DNA from: Lithodes maja
Taxonomy: Eukaryota; Arthropoda; Malacostraca; Decapoda; Lithodidae
Length of the DNA: 64,000 nucleotides
Direction of reading: 5' to 3'
Assembly (NCBI GenBank): GCA_037953745.1
Contig: JBAKBP010004293.1
Span: 37,501 to 101,500 of the forward strand
Positions 44,890 through 54,271 of the stretch are shown here, in pieces. The notes beneath the pieces are model-generated. The model was not told the origin of the DNA. It saw only the letters and a program-made list of their open reading frames with translations, and made no database searches. The position numbers and the translations under genes were made by a program. Each line of letters begins with the position of its first letter. The first letter of the stretch is position 1.

Positions 44890-45300
44890 CCTAATAAACA
44901 TATTTTATATAATTGGCCTCAAAATAACTAGAAAATATCAAATAAACATCACATTCTCAATATCAAATACTAAAATCGTCTAAGGGAGATAAATACTTTG
45001 GCGCGGCGAGCGGCTAGGTGCGTCGTAGCCATGGCCGGGCCGACGCTTTCGAACGCGTGAAGAATTTACCGCATAAAAAAGCACTCGTCTTCCCACGCTC
45101 ACCATTATGCAACCAGAGGGGCTAGAGACCTCTACTCAACGCCATTCGACAGAGGAAGGTTTGTGGAACATTATTCTTTTTTATTCACAACATTACATGC
45201 CATATTCATTCACTTACAGAGTAGTTAACATAGGCCAAAAATCGTCAAAACCCCCGGTACAGCAGCACAGTCGCGAGCTATAGCCCCCGGGGCTGGAGGG

Positions 45301-45920
45301 TTAAAGAAACAAGGCTCCACCCGGTCCAGGATCCTTCAAGACCTCTCAGAAAAGATATTCTTTCTAGCCCAGAAATACTCCATAGTAATCCACGCAACAT
45401 ACCTGCCAGGAGTCTCCAATCTATGGGCCACGCTCTATCCAGGGGAAAGAGCACTTCAGTGGAATGGGCCCTCAAACAAGAAACGTTCAACCAATTAGTG
45501 CTACCATTTTCACCACAAATCGATCTGTTCGCATCTCTTCAATCAACGAAGCTCCAGGCTCACATTTCTCGGGACCTCAAGACACGGGAGGGAGGCCCGG
45601 ATGCCTTCACAGTAGACTGGAACAGATGGACATCGATTTACCTCTAACCACCCCCAGACACCTCACTAATGTGCAAAGTCATTCACCACCTCAGATCGTT
45701 CCAGGGACAAGTAACCCTGGTCGCTCCAATGTGGCCTACTCAATGGTGCAACAACCCCCTGCAACTCCCCCTAACAGATTTCCACTTGGAAGAAATTGGG
45801 AACCTGCAGACCTCGCTCAATTTTGCTATGTGGACATTCTCAAATCCAAGTGGCTCCCATCCTACGACGAGGAAGTCACGGACAAGCTCACGAACCAGTA
45901 CACAGCTTCCACTCTGAGAC
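45301..45920 (+). pseudogene. DIRS RNase H C-terminal half and downstream domain
   Basis: The reading resumes after piggyBac with KKQGSTRSRILQDLSEKIFF and HATYLPGVSNLWA, the end of DIRS RNase H. A frameshift near 45428 leads to ALSRGKSTSVEWALKQETF and DLFASLQSTK. A TAA at 45645-45647 interrupts it before FQGQVTLVAPMWPTQ. This last segment lies where many DIRS elements carry a methyltransferase-like region. I cannot confirm a methyltransferase motif. It overlaps the recombinase ORF in another frame, as is common in DIRS. Confidence 0.75.
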
Positions 45921-46819
45921 AATACAGCTCTCACTGGAAACAATTTACAACGTGGGTTGTAGATACTAACCAGAAGAACCCATCAGCTTCCTTGTTATTG
46001 AAATACCTAAATTACTTGTTTGAAACTAAGAATCTAGCAGTTAACACACTTAGAAACCACCTGTCGGCAGTGAAGGAACCCTTCCTCACGCTTACCGGTC
46101 TATCCTTACCCCAGAAAGACGAACAAGGGTTTATGAGAGCTTGCTTCAAACTCAGAGCCCCAAATCGTCAGCTACTTCCTCAATGGTCAATCTCGAGGGT
46201 CCTAGCATTGTTACAGTCTAGGCCCTACTCGGTGAAACCAAACATAGAGAAGAAACTCAAGAAGTGTGTATTTCTGATGGCCCTAGCAACTGGCCATAGG
46301 GTCTCAGAATTGGCGGCCATGGCAAGGTCCCCAAACTGTCTACGGTTTGCCCCTAATAACGACTCTGTACATATTGCACCTGCACCAGATTTTATTGCAA
46401 AAAACGAGCACCAGGAACATATCTTTACACCTTTCTCCATTCCTGCCTTGAAAAAAGGAAGGATACACCATGCACTATGTCCTGTGAAAGCATTATATAC
46501 CTACTTTAAGTCTGTTATCCCTAGAAATAAGGAACATTTATGGGTTTCTCCAGATGGCTCATCAAGGTTGGGGAAAAAAGTTTTAGCATCCACGATAGTA
46601 GATGTAATTAAGGAGGCAGACCCCCAGGTGATTGCCAAAGCTCACGACGTCCGCAAGTGGGCCACTACCATCAGGTTCCTCAACAACTTTTCAGTAGAAG
46701 ATATCTCTCAAACAGGTCTCTGGTCCTCGCGCAATACTTTCCTATCCAGATATTTGTCAGTACACCTGGAGAGACCCAATTTACCATGCATAGCTTTAAG
46801 GCAAGAACATACCCCTTGA
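45464..46819 (+). CDS. DIRS tyrosine recombinase
   Basis: A 451-aa open frame. The first 60-120 residues overlap the RNase H/downstream frame and may not be translated as such. From about residue 140 it matches the phage-integrase fold: core-binding helices (TASTLRQYSSHWKQFTTWV ... NTLRNHLSAV), then the catalytic domain. R279 (GHRVSEL), H394 and R397 (AHDVRKWATT) and the nucleophile Y430 (FLSRYLS) are present, with W near 421 (GLWSSRNTF) in the H/W position. DIRS recombinases integrate circular cDNA without target duplication. This ORF has no lesion, unlike the upstream genes of the same element. Confidence 0.9.
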   Translation: MGPQTRNVQPISATIFTTNRSVRISSINEAPGSHFSGPQDTGGRPGCLHSRLEQMDIDLPLTTPRHLTNVQSHSPPQIVPGTSNPGRSNVAYSMVQQPPATPPNRFPLGRNWEPADLAQFCYVDILKSKWLPSYDEEVTDKLTNQYTASTLRQYSSHWKQFTTWVVDTNQKNPSASLLLKYLNYLFETKNLAVNTLRNHLSAVKEPFLTLTGLSLPQKDEQGFMRACFKLRAPNRQLLPQWSISRVLALLQSRPYSVKPNIEKKLKKCVFLMALATGHRVSELAAMARSPNCLRFAPNNDSVHIAPAPDFIAKNEHQEHIFTPFSIPALKKGRIHHALCPVKALYTYFKSVIPRNKEHLWVSPDGSSRLGKKVLASTIVDVIKEADPQVIAKAHDVRKWATTIRFLNNFSVEDISQTGLWSSRNTFLSRYLSVHLERPNLPCIALRQEHTP

Positions 46820-47334
46820 GGGCATTAAGTAGTCTGTTGTATCTGATTCAACACTTTTATTACCAGTCCAACAGCATAAGAGAGAGTGTGCCCTGACAGT
46901 CACTATAAATGGAAAGAAAAGAGGGGGGCGTGTTGAAGTCCCATGACGAAAAGGCAGGTCACACAATCTGAAACATATAACAAGAATGTTATGACCACAT
47001 GATATCTATTACATAGCAATACCTATGTCTATTGCAACTACAAATGTTTAACATTATTTTAGTTTTTACGCTAAATTGATGAGATAGATTACCAGTATGT
47101 ATTCATATCTCAATAGTTCTGTTTCTATGAAATAAGGCTTCTTTTAATGGTACCCGCCTTATACTGTATATTTTTTCTTACTGTTATACCTTTTATAAGT
47201 AAATACATGTCACAGTTCATATATTAGTTCTCAGTCTTCCTTTTATTTTGTTTTATAGCTAAAGAACATCTGAAGGTCCCTCCACCGGTCGTGATATGCT
47301 AGGCTCTTACGTCATTGACGTAAGGAGCCACCAA
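46820..47334. other. Likely DIRS 3' flank, no gene
   Basis: AT-rich sequence after the recombinase stop. No terminal repeat of the DIRS element was identified. A partial R3 copy (GGCTCTTACGTCATTGACGTAAGG, about 47312-47335) lies directly before the next element. Confidence 0.5.
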
Positions 47335-47817
47335 TAAATTACGGTTTTGACAACCCGTAAGGGAAGGAAGGAAAAACTACTATTTATTGGTGGCTCCTGA
47401 AGTCAATGACGAAATTGCCCTCCCTCCATCCCCTTCCCATTCACATGCTCAATTTGGTATATACTTTAGAGGCCAGTTCAAGGCCAACTGGGATTTCAAG
47501 GCATGCTCATGGGAACAGAGGAAGATCTGAATGCGCAAGTGGCGCGGCGTTTGAACTGTACTATTCCTTTTTCTTTTATTTTTCACTTTTCAGTGGCTCC
47601 GTCTCAATGACGTACCTTAGGAATGATTAAGGGGTACCCCCTAAGAAGATATTGGTTCTCGACCGTAGTGATCAGGATTAACCCGGGCTCAGAGGAGCCC
47701 GGAACGAGGCCATATTACCATAGGCTCTTACGTCATTGACTTCAGGAGCCACCAATAAATAGTAGTTTTTCCTTCCTTCCCTTACGGGTTGTCAAAACCG
47801 TAATTTAACCCCTCTGA
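47335..47817. mobile_element. Element with 77-bp perfect inverted ends (contains R3 copy 2)
   Basis: The left end TAAATTACGGTTTTGACAAC (47335) is repeated inverted at the right, ending at 47817; the arms match for about 77 bp (47335-47411 and 47741-47817). The interior carries repeat R3, inverted relative to 30798-31085. The small plus frame 47406-47630 translates R3. No transposase is present. Target duplication is unclear because the arms end in TAAATTA. Confidence 0.8.
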
Positions 47818-47929
47818 AGTAGACATAGCTTGAATTAGATGATAATTAGAAGTTAAGACAGCCTAGAAATGGTTTTAAATGCAATGAAAACAGTATATTT
47901 GGCCATTTGTACACCTATTTAGTTCTATA

Positions 47930-48150
47930 TAGAGGGACTCTCGTTTATCCGTAATAATCTCTTATCCAAAATGTCAAAAGACTCGTGATTTTTGGATAAA
48001 AGGGAGTTTACTGTATGTACTTTCCAGACCTTCTCTATCGACTCTGTCATATGTCTTCTCCAAGTCCATAAAAGCAGCATACAACTTTTATCCCTTCTCC
48101 AGATATTTCTCCACAACACATTTCAAGCCAAAAATCTGGTCTACACCTAC
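47930..48150. mobile_element. MITE remnant plus RTE LINE fragment
   Basis: At about 47995-48015 is TTTTGGATAAAAGGGAGTTTACTG, a pogo-like right end. From 48016 to about 48150 the sequence matches the RTE element around 34950-35075 on the minus strand ('cgactctgtcat.tgtcttctccaagtccataaa'), covering part of RT. Both are non-coding remnants. Confidence 0.65.
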
Positions 48151-48189
48151 CTATATCACCTATGTGGAGTTCGCCACTCTGCTAGTGGT

Positions 48190-48690
48190 ACAGAGGAGAG
48201 CACTGCCCTTTGTTGTTGTTTGAAAATTGGTGCAGCAGACTGTTCGAAGGGGCGGAGCGCTCCCCTGCAAAGATGGGCTCATCTGGCACTTTTTGTAGTT
48301 CGACATCAAGGGCTCTCTTGAAGCTGTCTAACAAGACGCCCCTCATATCTTTTACTTGCCGCGGGAGTTTGTTGAAGAGACGTGCTCCTCTGTGATAACC
48401 AGCTCTATCGCAGAGAGCTCATAGCATCCCGATTTTTAAAATTGGGCATATCGCATTCCCAGGCTTTCCTATTACTGAACTTTATTGCTATTGGGGTATG
48501 TAGATTCGGTACAAAACCCTCTGTGATTTTCCACGTACAGTGTATATACAGTATTATTAAGTAACGTTCCCTTCTACGCTCCAAAGAATACAGCTTTAGT
48601 GATTTTAAATGCTCCCAATAGTGTACCGGTAACTGTTTTACTGAGTTTATATGTGAGGTGAAGTTCCTTTGTGCACTCACCAAGTCACTA
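48190..48690 (-). pseudogene. LINE C-terminal fragment (Jockey/CR1-like)
   Basis: The minus strand reads AQRNFTSHINSVKQLPVHYW, LKLYSLERRRERYLIILYI and FVPNL, then CDMPNFKNRDAMSSLR. After a stop near 48405 it continues with GYHRGARLFNKLPRQVKDMR and LDSFKRALDVEL. This is the conserved region after the RT of Jockey/CR1-like LINEs. RT itself is absent (5' truncated near 48690). It is broken by at least one stop. Confidence 0.75.
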
Positions 48691-48743
48691 ATTTCACCTG
48701 CTTTGTATGGAGATGTTAATACGTTATAGCATTCTAGCCGGGG

Positions 48744-49518
48744 GTGGGAAGTAATTCAATTCAATGTTGCTTCTGTAGTGACTGGGTACACAAGAGATGT
48801 AGTAGAGCTAGAGGACCTTTGACAAGAATCATAGACTTTGAATGTATAGTGTGCAAGGGAGATCTTGTATTAAATGACCCGCCTGTCAGTGTTGATTTCG
48901 ACAGTGTAACGCTGGAGTGTGTGAATAAGTTCTGCTACCTGGGCGATACGGTTTCCGCCGGAAGTGGCGCTGAAGCTTGCTCCATTGCTAGAGTCGGAAG
49001 TGGCTGGGGAAAGTTTAGAGAGCTGTTGCCACTCCTGACCATGAGAGGGCTCCCACCCCACCTTAAAGGGAAGGTGTATACCTCATGTGTTAGGAGCGCG
49101 ATGACCTATGCCTCGGAGACGTGGCCAGTTAAAGCGGAGGATGTCAATAGAATGGAACGGAATGAGAAGAAAATGGTGAGATAGATGTGTGGGGCTAATC
49201 TTAGGGACAGGGTATCGAGCGAGGAATTGAGAAGGCGTCTGGGCATTAGGAGTGTCAGTGAAGTGATGCGCACGAGCCGACTTGGTTGGTTTGGACACGT
49301 GGAGAGAATGAAAGATCAGAACTGGGTGAAGAAATGCCGGACTGTGAACGTGGGGGGAGCTGCGCGTAGGGGTGGACCTAGAATGACGTGGGCTCGGGTA
49401 CTCCGGTCCGATCTCAAAATAAAGAACTTGACAACAGAGGCAGCCCTTGACAGGGCTGCCTGGAAAGCTGCCATTTAGGACCTGAGACTGTAACCACATT
49501 CTCTGTGGACAAACGGTC
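48744..49518 (+). pseudogene. LINE family D, C-terminal part with a PHD-like finger
   Basis: The frame opens with a Cys/His cluster (CCFCSDWVHKRCSRARG ... FECIVCKG), the PHD-like finger found in a group of invertebrate LINEs. It continues with CVNKFCYLGDTVSAGSGAE, YASETWPVKAEDVNRMERNE and LGWFGHVERM. A TAG at about 49182 replaces an expected Trp codon (MVR*MCG). The frame resumes to about 49478. The 3' UTR ends '..aaacggtctttaa', where a piggyBac MITE has landed. A shorter copy is at 29126-29282. RT is missing. Confidence 0.8.
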
Positions 49519-49522
49519 TTTA

Positions 49523-50003
49523 ACCCTCCGTTCCCGGATGGGCTCTTGAACGCCCATAAAAAAACATGTAACAGGAACCCGGATGGTCTCTTAAACACCC
49601 ATGACGTCACAGCCTGTGAGCTTGGTGTGCGAGGCGTCGGTCCGACGCATGTAAACAACAGCCGGCTGGACCGACGCTCCGCATCTCCGGCCACAAGAAG
49701 GAGAGCGTCGCTTGTTCGTGTGTGCCTGTATGTTGTTGTTAAGTATCGAAAAGTGGTGTAAAGTGGCTGTTTTGGCCATAAAGTTATCTCCAATGAAATC
49801 ATCATCACAGCTCAACCAGTTGACTTAGAGAGCTCTACTTAATGCCATTCTACAGGTAAATAACACAGCTACGCTTGGGGATGCGCGGGAATGCGGGAAG
49901 CAGTCTGATTAACGAAAATACGGTAGCCTAGCCTAGACGTTTTTCGGCCAAAACACCCGGATTTCGAGGAATATATATATAATACATAGCCGGGGCTGGA
50001 GGG
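49523..50003. mobile_element. piggyBac-derived MITE, copy 1
   Basis: 481 bp between TTAA sites (49519-49522 and 50004-50007). It starts CCCTCCGTTCCCGGATGGGC and ends CGGGGCTGGAGGG, sharing end and subterminal motifs with the piggyBac at 41213. An internal stretch near 49830 ('gagctctacttaatgccattct') matches the autonomous copy near 45125. TGACGTCA is at 49612-49619. It sits in the 3' UTR of LINE D; 29255-29282 shows the empty site. The overlapping small frames on both strands are not genes. Confidence 0.92.
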
Positions 50004-50029
50004 TTAAACTTGTATGTAGGCTATGTATG

Positions 50030-50208
50030 TATCATCCACCATGCTGTATCCTTCACACCCCTCCCTCTTCTCCTAACTCCACATACCTCCTCACATGCTA
50101 CACACATCTTTCTTAAACACTTTGCTCACATCTTCCACTTCCTCCATACCCTCCAAGTCAAACCTACCTAACCGTCTCTCTACTGCTCTCTTTAATTCTT
50201 CCCTACAC
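50030..50208 (-). mobile_element. RTE LINE internal fragment
   Basis: It matches the RTE element around 35870-36040 on the minus strand ('tccaccatgctgta', 'cctccctcttctcct', 'tcctcacatgct'), the linker between endonuclease and RT. It is non-coding here. Confidence 0.75.
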
Positions 50209-50326
50209 ATGTTGCATCTAATATAATACAATTCAGTTGAATAAATATTTACTGTACAGTATGCATAATGATAACTAAACTATATCTCATTGAAACCAGT
50301 TCATTAAATTATTATAATCAAGTGTA

Positions 50327-50532
50327 CAACTACTGACAAATGTTTGTGAGCTCTTGCAATATTCTTTATGCAAATAATATCCATTTATATTGATGTTCAG
50401 ATTAAATCAGCTACAGTATATATTAACACAAATATAATAATGTGTATCTAATTTGATCTGAAGATCAATCTTTATGGATATATTTGCGTCAAGAAAATCG
50501 CAAGAGCTCACAAACAATTTTGTCAGTAGCTG
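50327..50532. mobile_element. Tc1/mariner-type MITE, 206 bp
   Basis: Inverted ends CAACTACTGACAAATGTTTG and CAATTTTGTCAGTAGCTG lie between TA dinucleotides (50325-50326, 50533-50534). The arms pair for about 55 bp with mismatches ('gtgagctcttgc' against 'gcaagagctcac'). No ORF. TA duplication and end form fit Tc1/mariner. Confidence 0.75.
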
Positions 50533-50534
50533 TA

Positions 50535-51599
50535 CATACTGTAGTGTCAAGAAAAAAAATCCCTTTAATTATTTTGTCTATCATAAAATGGAGATTTCAT
50601 TATTAAGCCTAATTTTCTTTTTTTCTTTTTTCAGGTGATCTGGAGTATATGTCAACCATGTCATCAAGAATAAAGTGTAATGAACCTCCATCTGCCTTGT
50701 AGGATAAGCCCCTTTGGCCAAAGGCTAGGTCCACAGCCCATAATTGTAGTCGGAAGTTAGTCAGAGCAGGCACCCCATTTATAATGTGCTGTAACACTGA
50801 TTATGTCTCTCTATCATAATAATGCCAAGTTCTTAAAATTAACTCTCTCCAGCTCCTATTTCCCTGGAAAATTCTGTTGCTGCCAGATCATCATGAAATT
50901 TTGTATGGTTTTAGGCGAAGCAGTAATGTGTGTGTGGGCATCAGAGGTGGGCACTTCCGTAAACCACTAATTCCGCTGGAGCGGAAGTCCTATCTTAATA
51001 ATTCGGCAAATATCCGCGGGTTAGAAAAGTGTAACTGCTTCCGCAATCACTAGAAGCCTTTCAGTGGTAGTCAACCTCTCAGCCCCCCCTTGCGGGTACT
51101 ATTTATAGACGACAAGCTCCAACAGGAATCCCGCGTGATGTTATAGGCGACGTGGCATTGTGAAGCGACAGTTGCCGCGAGTGGAAGGGTACTTGGTAGT
51201 GGTGGACGTATCGATACCAAAGTATCCATATTTCAGATACCAACTCTGTACTGTACAGTACAGTACTTGAAAGTATCGATTCTGAAGTCTTGGTATCGAG
51301 TGTTACGAGTACCGGTACTAGAGAAACCTACGCAAAATAATCGTGAAATTTATCAAAATTAATGCCAAATAATGCAAATAATAGATAATCTATTATTTTG
51401 CAATTATAGACCCATTTTGTTTATTCATCAAAAGTTGATGACTAAATAATATGGGCCTATAGGCCTAATAGAAAAGTAATAGACTATCATCTAATAATGT
51501 GCTTACTATTAATAATTGTTTGATGGTGCTCTCGTTTTTTGTAAAGTGAGGAGAAATATATTTTCAGTTTATAAAGAAAAATACTTGGTATCATATATA
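50535..51599. other. Spacer without a recognised gene
   Basis: It contains a splice-acceptor-like 'tttctttttttcttttttcag' ending at 50634, with no supported exon after it. Near 50950 is 'agaggtgggcac', a hAT-like end without a partner. A self-complementary GTACTGTACAGTACAGTAC tract lies near 51250. Confidence 0.45.
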
Positions 51600-53007
51600 C
51601 AGTAAACCCCCGCCCTTTCGGACTCATGGTTCAGCCTTTCGGATTTGTCTGAAAGGCTGAGAAAATACCTCCGTCCTTTTCGGACTACATTTAACTTCAG
51701 ACTCATGGTTTAGCCTTTCGGTTTGTCAGAAAGGCTGAGAAAAGTGAAATCGCATTCGGACCAAAGAGCTGAGTTTCGGACTTGTCTGGTTAGGTGAATG
51801 TGTATTCGTACTTATAAACTTTGGACATTATTTCAGCCTTTCGGATTTGTCTGAAAGGCTGAGAAAAATTAATTCGCATTCGGACCGAAGAGCCGAGTTT
51901 CGGATGTACAGTAAACTTCCGTTAATCCGAAGGGCAGCGGACCGGCCCTCGTTCGGATTATTGGATTTTTCGGATTATCGGACTTTACCCCTATGAACCT
52001 GTGTATGACGAAAACATTGAGGCATTAGGCCACCCAAATGACACAATGGTGCACACACACATATCATATGTTCATGAAATCACTTCAAAAGTTTACCATT
52101 GTCATTGTAGCCTATTACCTACTTCAAAACATTCAGATTAATGGTCAAAGGAATCTGCTGATATAAACGTCTTCTTCTTCTTCCGTCTACTAGCGAGTTT
52201 GTCTTGCTCTTGAAGATCAGATCAGATGTGGTTCGGGAAGTAATGCCTTAACAACGGCACTTCCCTGAGAGGTTCTTGTAATTTTCATTTTGTGACGTGC
52301 TCTGTTATATTATATTGTATTGAAAGCACCCTTGTCTTGTTGTCTTGAAAGCACCCTTGGGACGCTCCGATCACTGAACTATAAATAGTAGCGTATCGGA
52401 ACGTCTAAAGGTGCGTTTTCAAGCTCAAGACTAATACGTCCAAAGGTGCGTTTTCAAGCTCAAGACTGAATGCGCTTGCAGAAAATGCGGTGCAAGCCAG
52501 TAGCGCATCGGAGCGTCCCAAGGATGCGTTCAAGAGCAAAACAAACTCTCTAGCAGACGATGTGGAAGAAGAAGAAGGTGTTTACGTTTATATCAGTAGC
52601 TTCCTTTGACCATTAATCTGAATGTTTTGAAGTACTGTAGGTAATAGGCTACAATGACAATGGTAAACTTTTAAAGTGAATTCATGAACATATGATATGT
52701 GTGTGCTCCATTATGTGTCATTTGAGTGGACTAATGCTTCAAAAAGGGGACTTTAGGACTTCTTGAAATTCGGACCATTGGGTGAATTCGGATTTGGCCT
52801 CAAATTGAAAAATTCGGACTATTGGGAGATTCGAATCATCGGTCGTCGGATTAACGGACTTTTACTGTATAAACTTCGGACATTATTTCAGCCATTCGGA
52901 CAAGTCCGAATGGCTGAAGTGTAAAGTTCAGACTCGGCCCTTGCAGACTTTTGACACTTTCGGACAGGGGTCTCCCCCAATTAGTCCGAAAGGGCGGGGG
53001 TCTACTG
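51600..53007. mobile_element. pogo-like MITE carrying a nested Tigger MITE
   Basis: Ends CAGTAAACCCCCGCCCTTTC and its inverted match GGGCGGGGGTCTACTG (ending 53007) lie between TA dinucleotides (51598-51599, 53008-53009). The outer element is only about 450 bp once the nested element (51909-52867) is removed. It contains three copies of 'ttcagcctttcggatttgtc..gaaaggctgag', each a small hairpin. No transposase. Confidence 0.85.
51909..52867. mobile_element. Tigger-derived MITE, copy 1 (nested)
   Basis: 959 bp with TA duplications (51907-51908, 52868-52869). Its left end equals the right end of the full Tigger (CAGTAAACTTCCGTTAATCC, 'gaagggcagcggaccggccc'), and its right end equals the Tigger left end, with the 'tttggcctcaaattgaaaaattcgg' subterminal repeat. 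The interior is unrelated to transposase. It is a long inverted repeat (about 52085-52220 against 52545-52670, 'acctacttcaaaacattcag') and can fold into a hairpin. Confidence 0.9.
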
Positions 53008-53009
53008 TA

Positions 53010-53336
53010 TATTTATTTATTTATTTGTTAATTTATATAAATATAAATTTAAATGGTTTCCCAAGCAAATTTGTTGCAAGATGAATTGTCACATAGTAAT
53101 TAGGTTATTAGGCTATCAGGCTATCAAATTTATCCCACTTCCATAATAATTCAAGGGATAGGTATAATATAAAGTTTAGATGAAATCTGTAATTCTGTAT
53201 TAATAAAATTTCAATTCAAATTTAATAGTTTAATAAAAATGTCAATATAATAATTCCAAACAGGACCCTGTCCTTGATAATTAACTACCGATTACCGAAA
53301 TATACCTTGTCACTAATCACTATTAGTAATATAGTA
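53010..53336. other. Spacer without a recognised gene
   Basis: AT-rich, starting with (TTTA)n next to the pogo-like element. Nothing else recognised. Confidence 0.5.
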
Positions 53337-53552
53337 CTATAGGTAGCACCAACGAACTTGACAATAATTGGGACCCCTTAACTTCTTATAACTCAAAATG
53401 AATGAAAGCATGCGGGCTGACATTTCTATCATTTGGGAAGAGCGTACCAGGAAATAGGTGTGGATATTTACAGCCGGTTTGCTCTAGGCCCTTTTGAGTT
53501 ATGAGAAGTTAAGTGGTCAAGATTATTGTCAAGTTTGTTGGCACTACCTATA
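53337..53552. mobile_element. Inverted-repeat MITE, about 215 bp
   Basis: The arms 'ataggtagcaccaacgaact..gacaataatt' and their inverse, ending 'gttggcactacctat', pair for about 60 bp. TA flanks suggest Tc1/mariner type. There is no ORF of its own; the longer minus frame at 53468-53887 runs across this element and the next one. Confidence 0.7.
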
Positions 53553-53602
53553 ATTAATACCGGTCCACATGATAAGAAAAAAGGAAAAAAATAACCGCTT
53601 AA

Positions 53603-54082
53603 CCCTCCGTTCCCGGAAGGGCTCTTGAACGCCCATAAAAAAGCATATAACAGGTACCCGGAAGGCCTCTTAAACACCCATGACGTCACAGCCTGTGAGC
53701 TTGGTGTGCGAGGCGTCGGTCCGACGCATGTAAACAACAGCCGGCTGGACCGACGCTCCGCATCTCCGGCCACAAGAAGGAGAGCATCGCTTGTTCGTGT
53801 GTGCCTGTATGTTGTTGTTAAGTATCGAAAAGTGGTGTAAAGTGGCTGTTTTGGCCATAAAGTTATCTCCAATGAAATCATCATCACAGCTCAACCAGTT
53901 GACTTAGAGAGCTCTACTTAATGCCATTCTACAGGTAAATAACACAGCTACGCTTGGGGATGCGCGGGAATGCGGGAAGCAGTCTGATTAACGAATATAC
54001 GGTAGCCTAGCCTAGACATTTTTCGGCCAAAACACCCGGGTTTCGAGGAATATATATATAATACATAACCGGGGCTGGAGGG
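53603..54082. mobile_element. piggyBac-derived MITE, copy 2
   Basis: 480 bp between TTAA sites (53599-53602 and 54083-54086), nearly identical by eye to the copy at 49523. Differences include 'ggaagggctctt' for 'ggatgggctctt'. TGACGTCA is at 53691-53698. High identity points to recent transposition of this family. Confidence 0.92.
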
Positions 54083-54271
54083 TTAAACCACTAATTAATT
54101 CATTTGATAAAGTTAGGGGGGAGTCACAGTGAGGACTCACAAATTACTTTATTGATAAGGATAATATTATTCTCATTATGGCCTAAGGGCCAAAAAGTAA
54201 GTGAAAGGCATGCCCTTAAGTCCATAATATATATAATTTGTACTACTTTATCCCAGTCAAAAAAAAAAAAA

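Larger units (their letters stand above)
41213..45300 (+). mobile_element. piggyBac DNA transposon, apparently complete
   Basis: A 4088-bp element between TTAA duplications (41209-41212 and 45301-45304). Its ends are CCCCTCCAACCCGGATGGGC at left and GGGGCTGGAGGG at right. The left subterminal 'cccggatgg.ctctt..acgccc' occurs twice. It sits inside the RNase H of the DIRS element, and the DIRS reading resumes at 45301 with KKQGSTRS. The transposase ORF is intact. Two MITEs at 49523 and 53603 have the same terminal motifs. Confidence 0.95.
37264..46819 (+). mobile_element. DIRS-type tyrosine-recombinase retrotransposon, decayed, with nested piggyBac
   Basis: Plus-strand order is gag, RT, RNase H, a downstream domain, then a tyrosine recombinase, with no integrase or protease: the DIRS order. 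piggyBac (41213-45300) splits RNase H. The gag and RT frames carry at least six shifts (near 37680, 38055, 38530, 40125, 40508 and 40705) and more after the insertion. DIRS elements normally carry inverted terminal repeats and an internal complementary region. I could not identify them, so the outer limits are unknown; 33636 on the left and about 47300 on the right are possible. Confidence 0.85.

Noticed and set aside
49546..49808. Matching small ORFs at 49.5 and 53.6 kb on both strands
   Set aside because: Conserved only because the two piggyBac MITEs are near-identical; frames are open on both strands and carry no domain.
50609..50797. Exon after a splice-acceptor-like polypyrimidine tract
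   Set aside because: No donor, no continuing plus-strand frame and no domain follow; the acceptor motif alone is weak evidence.
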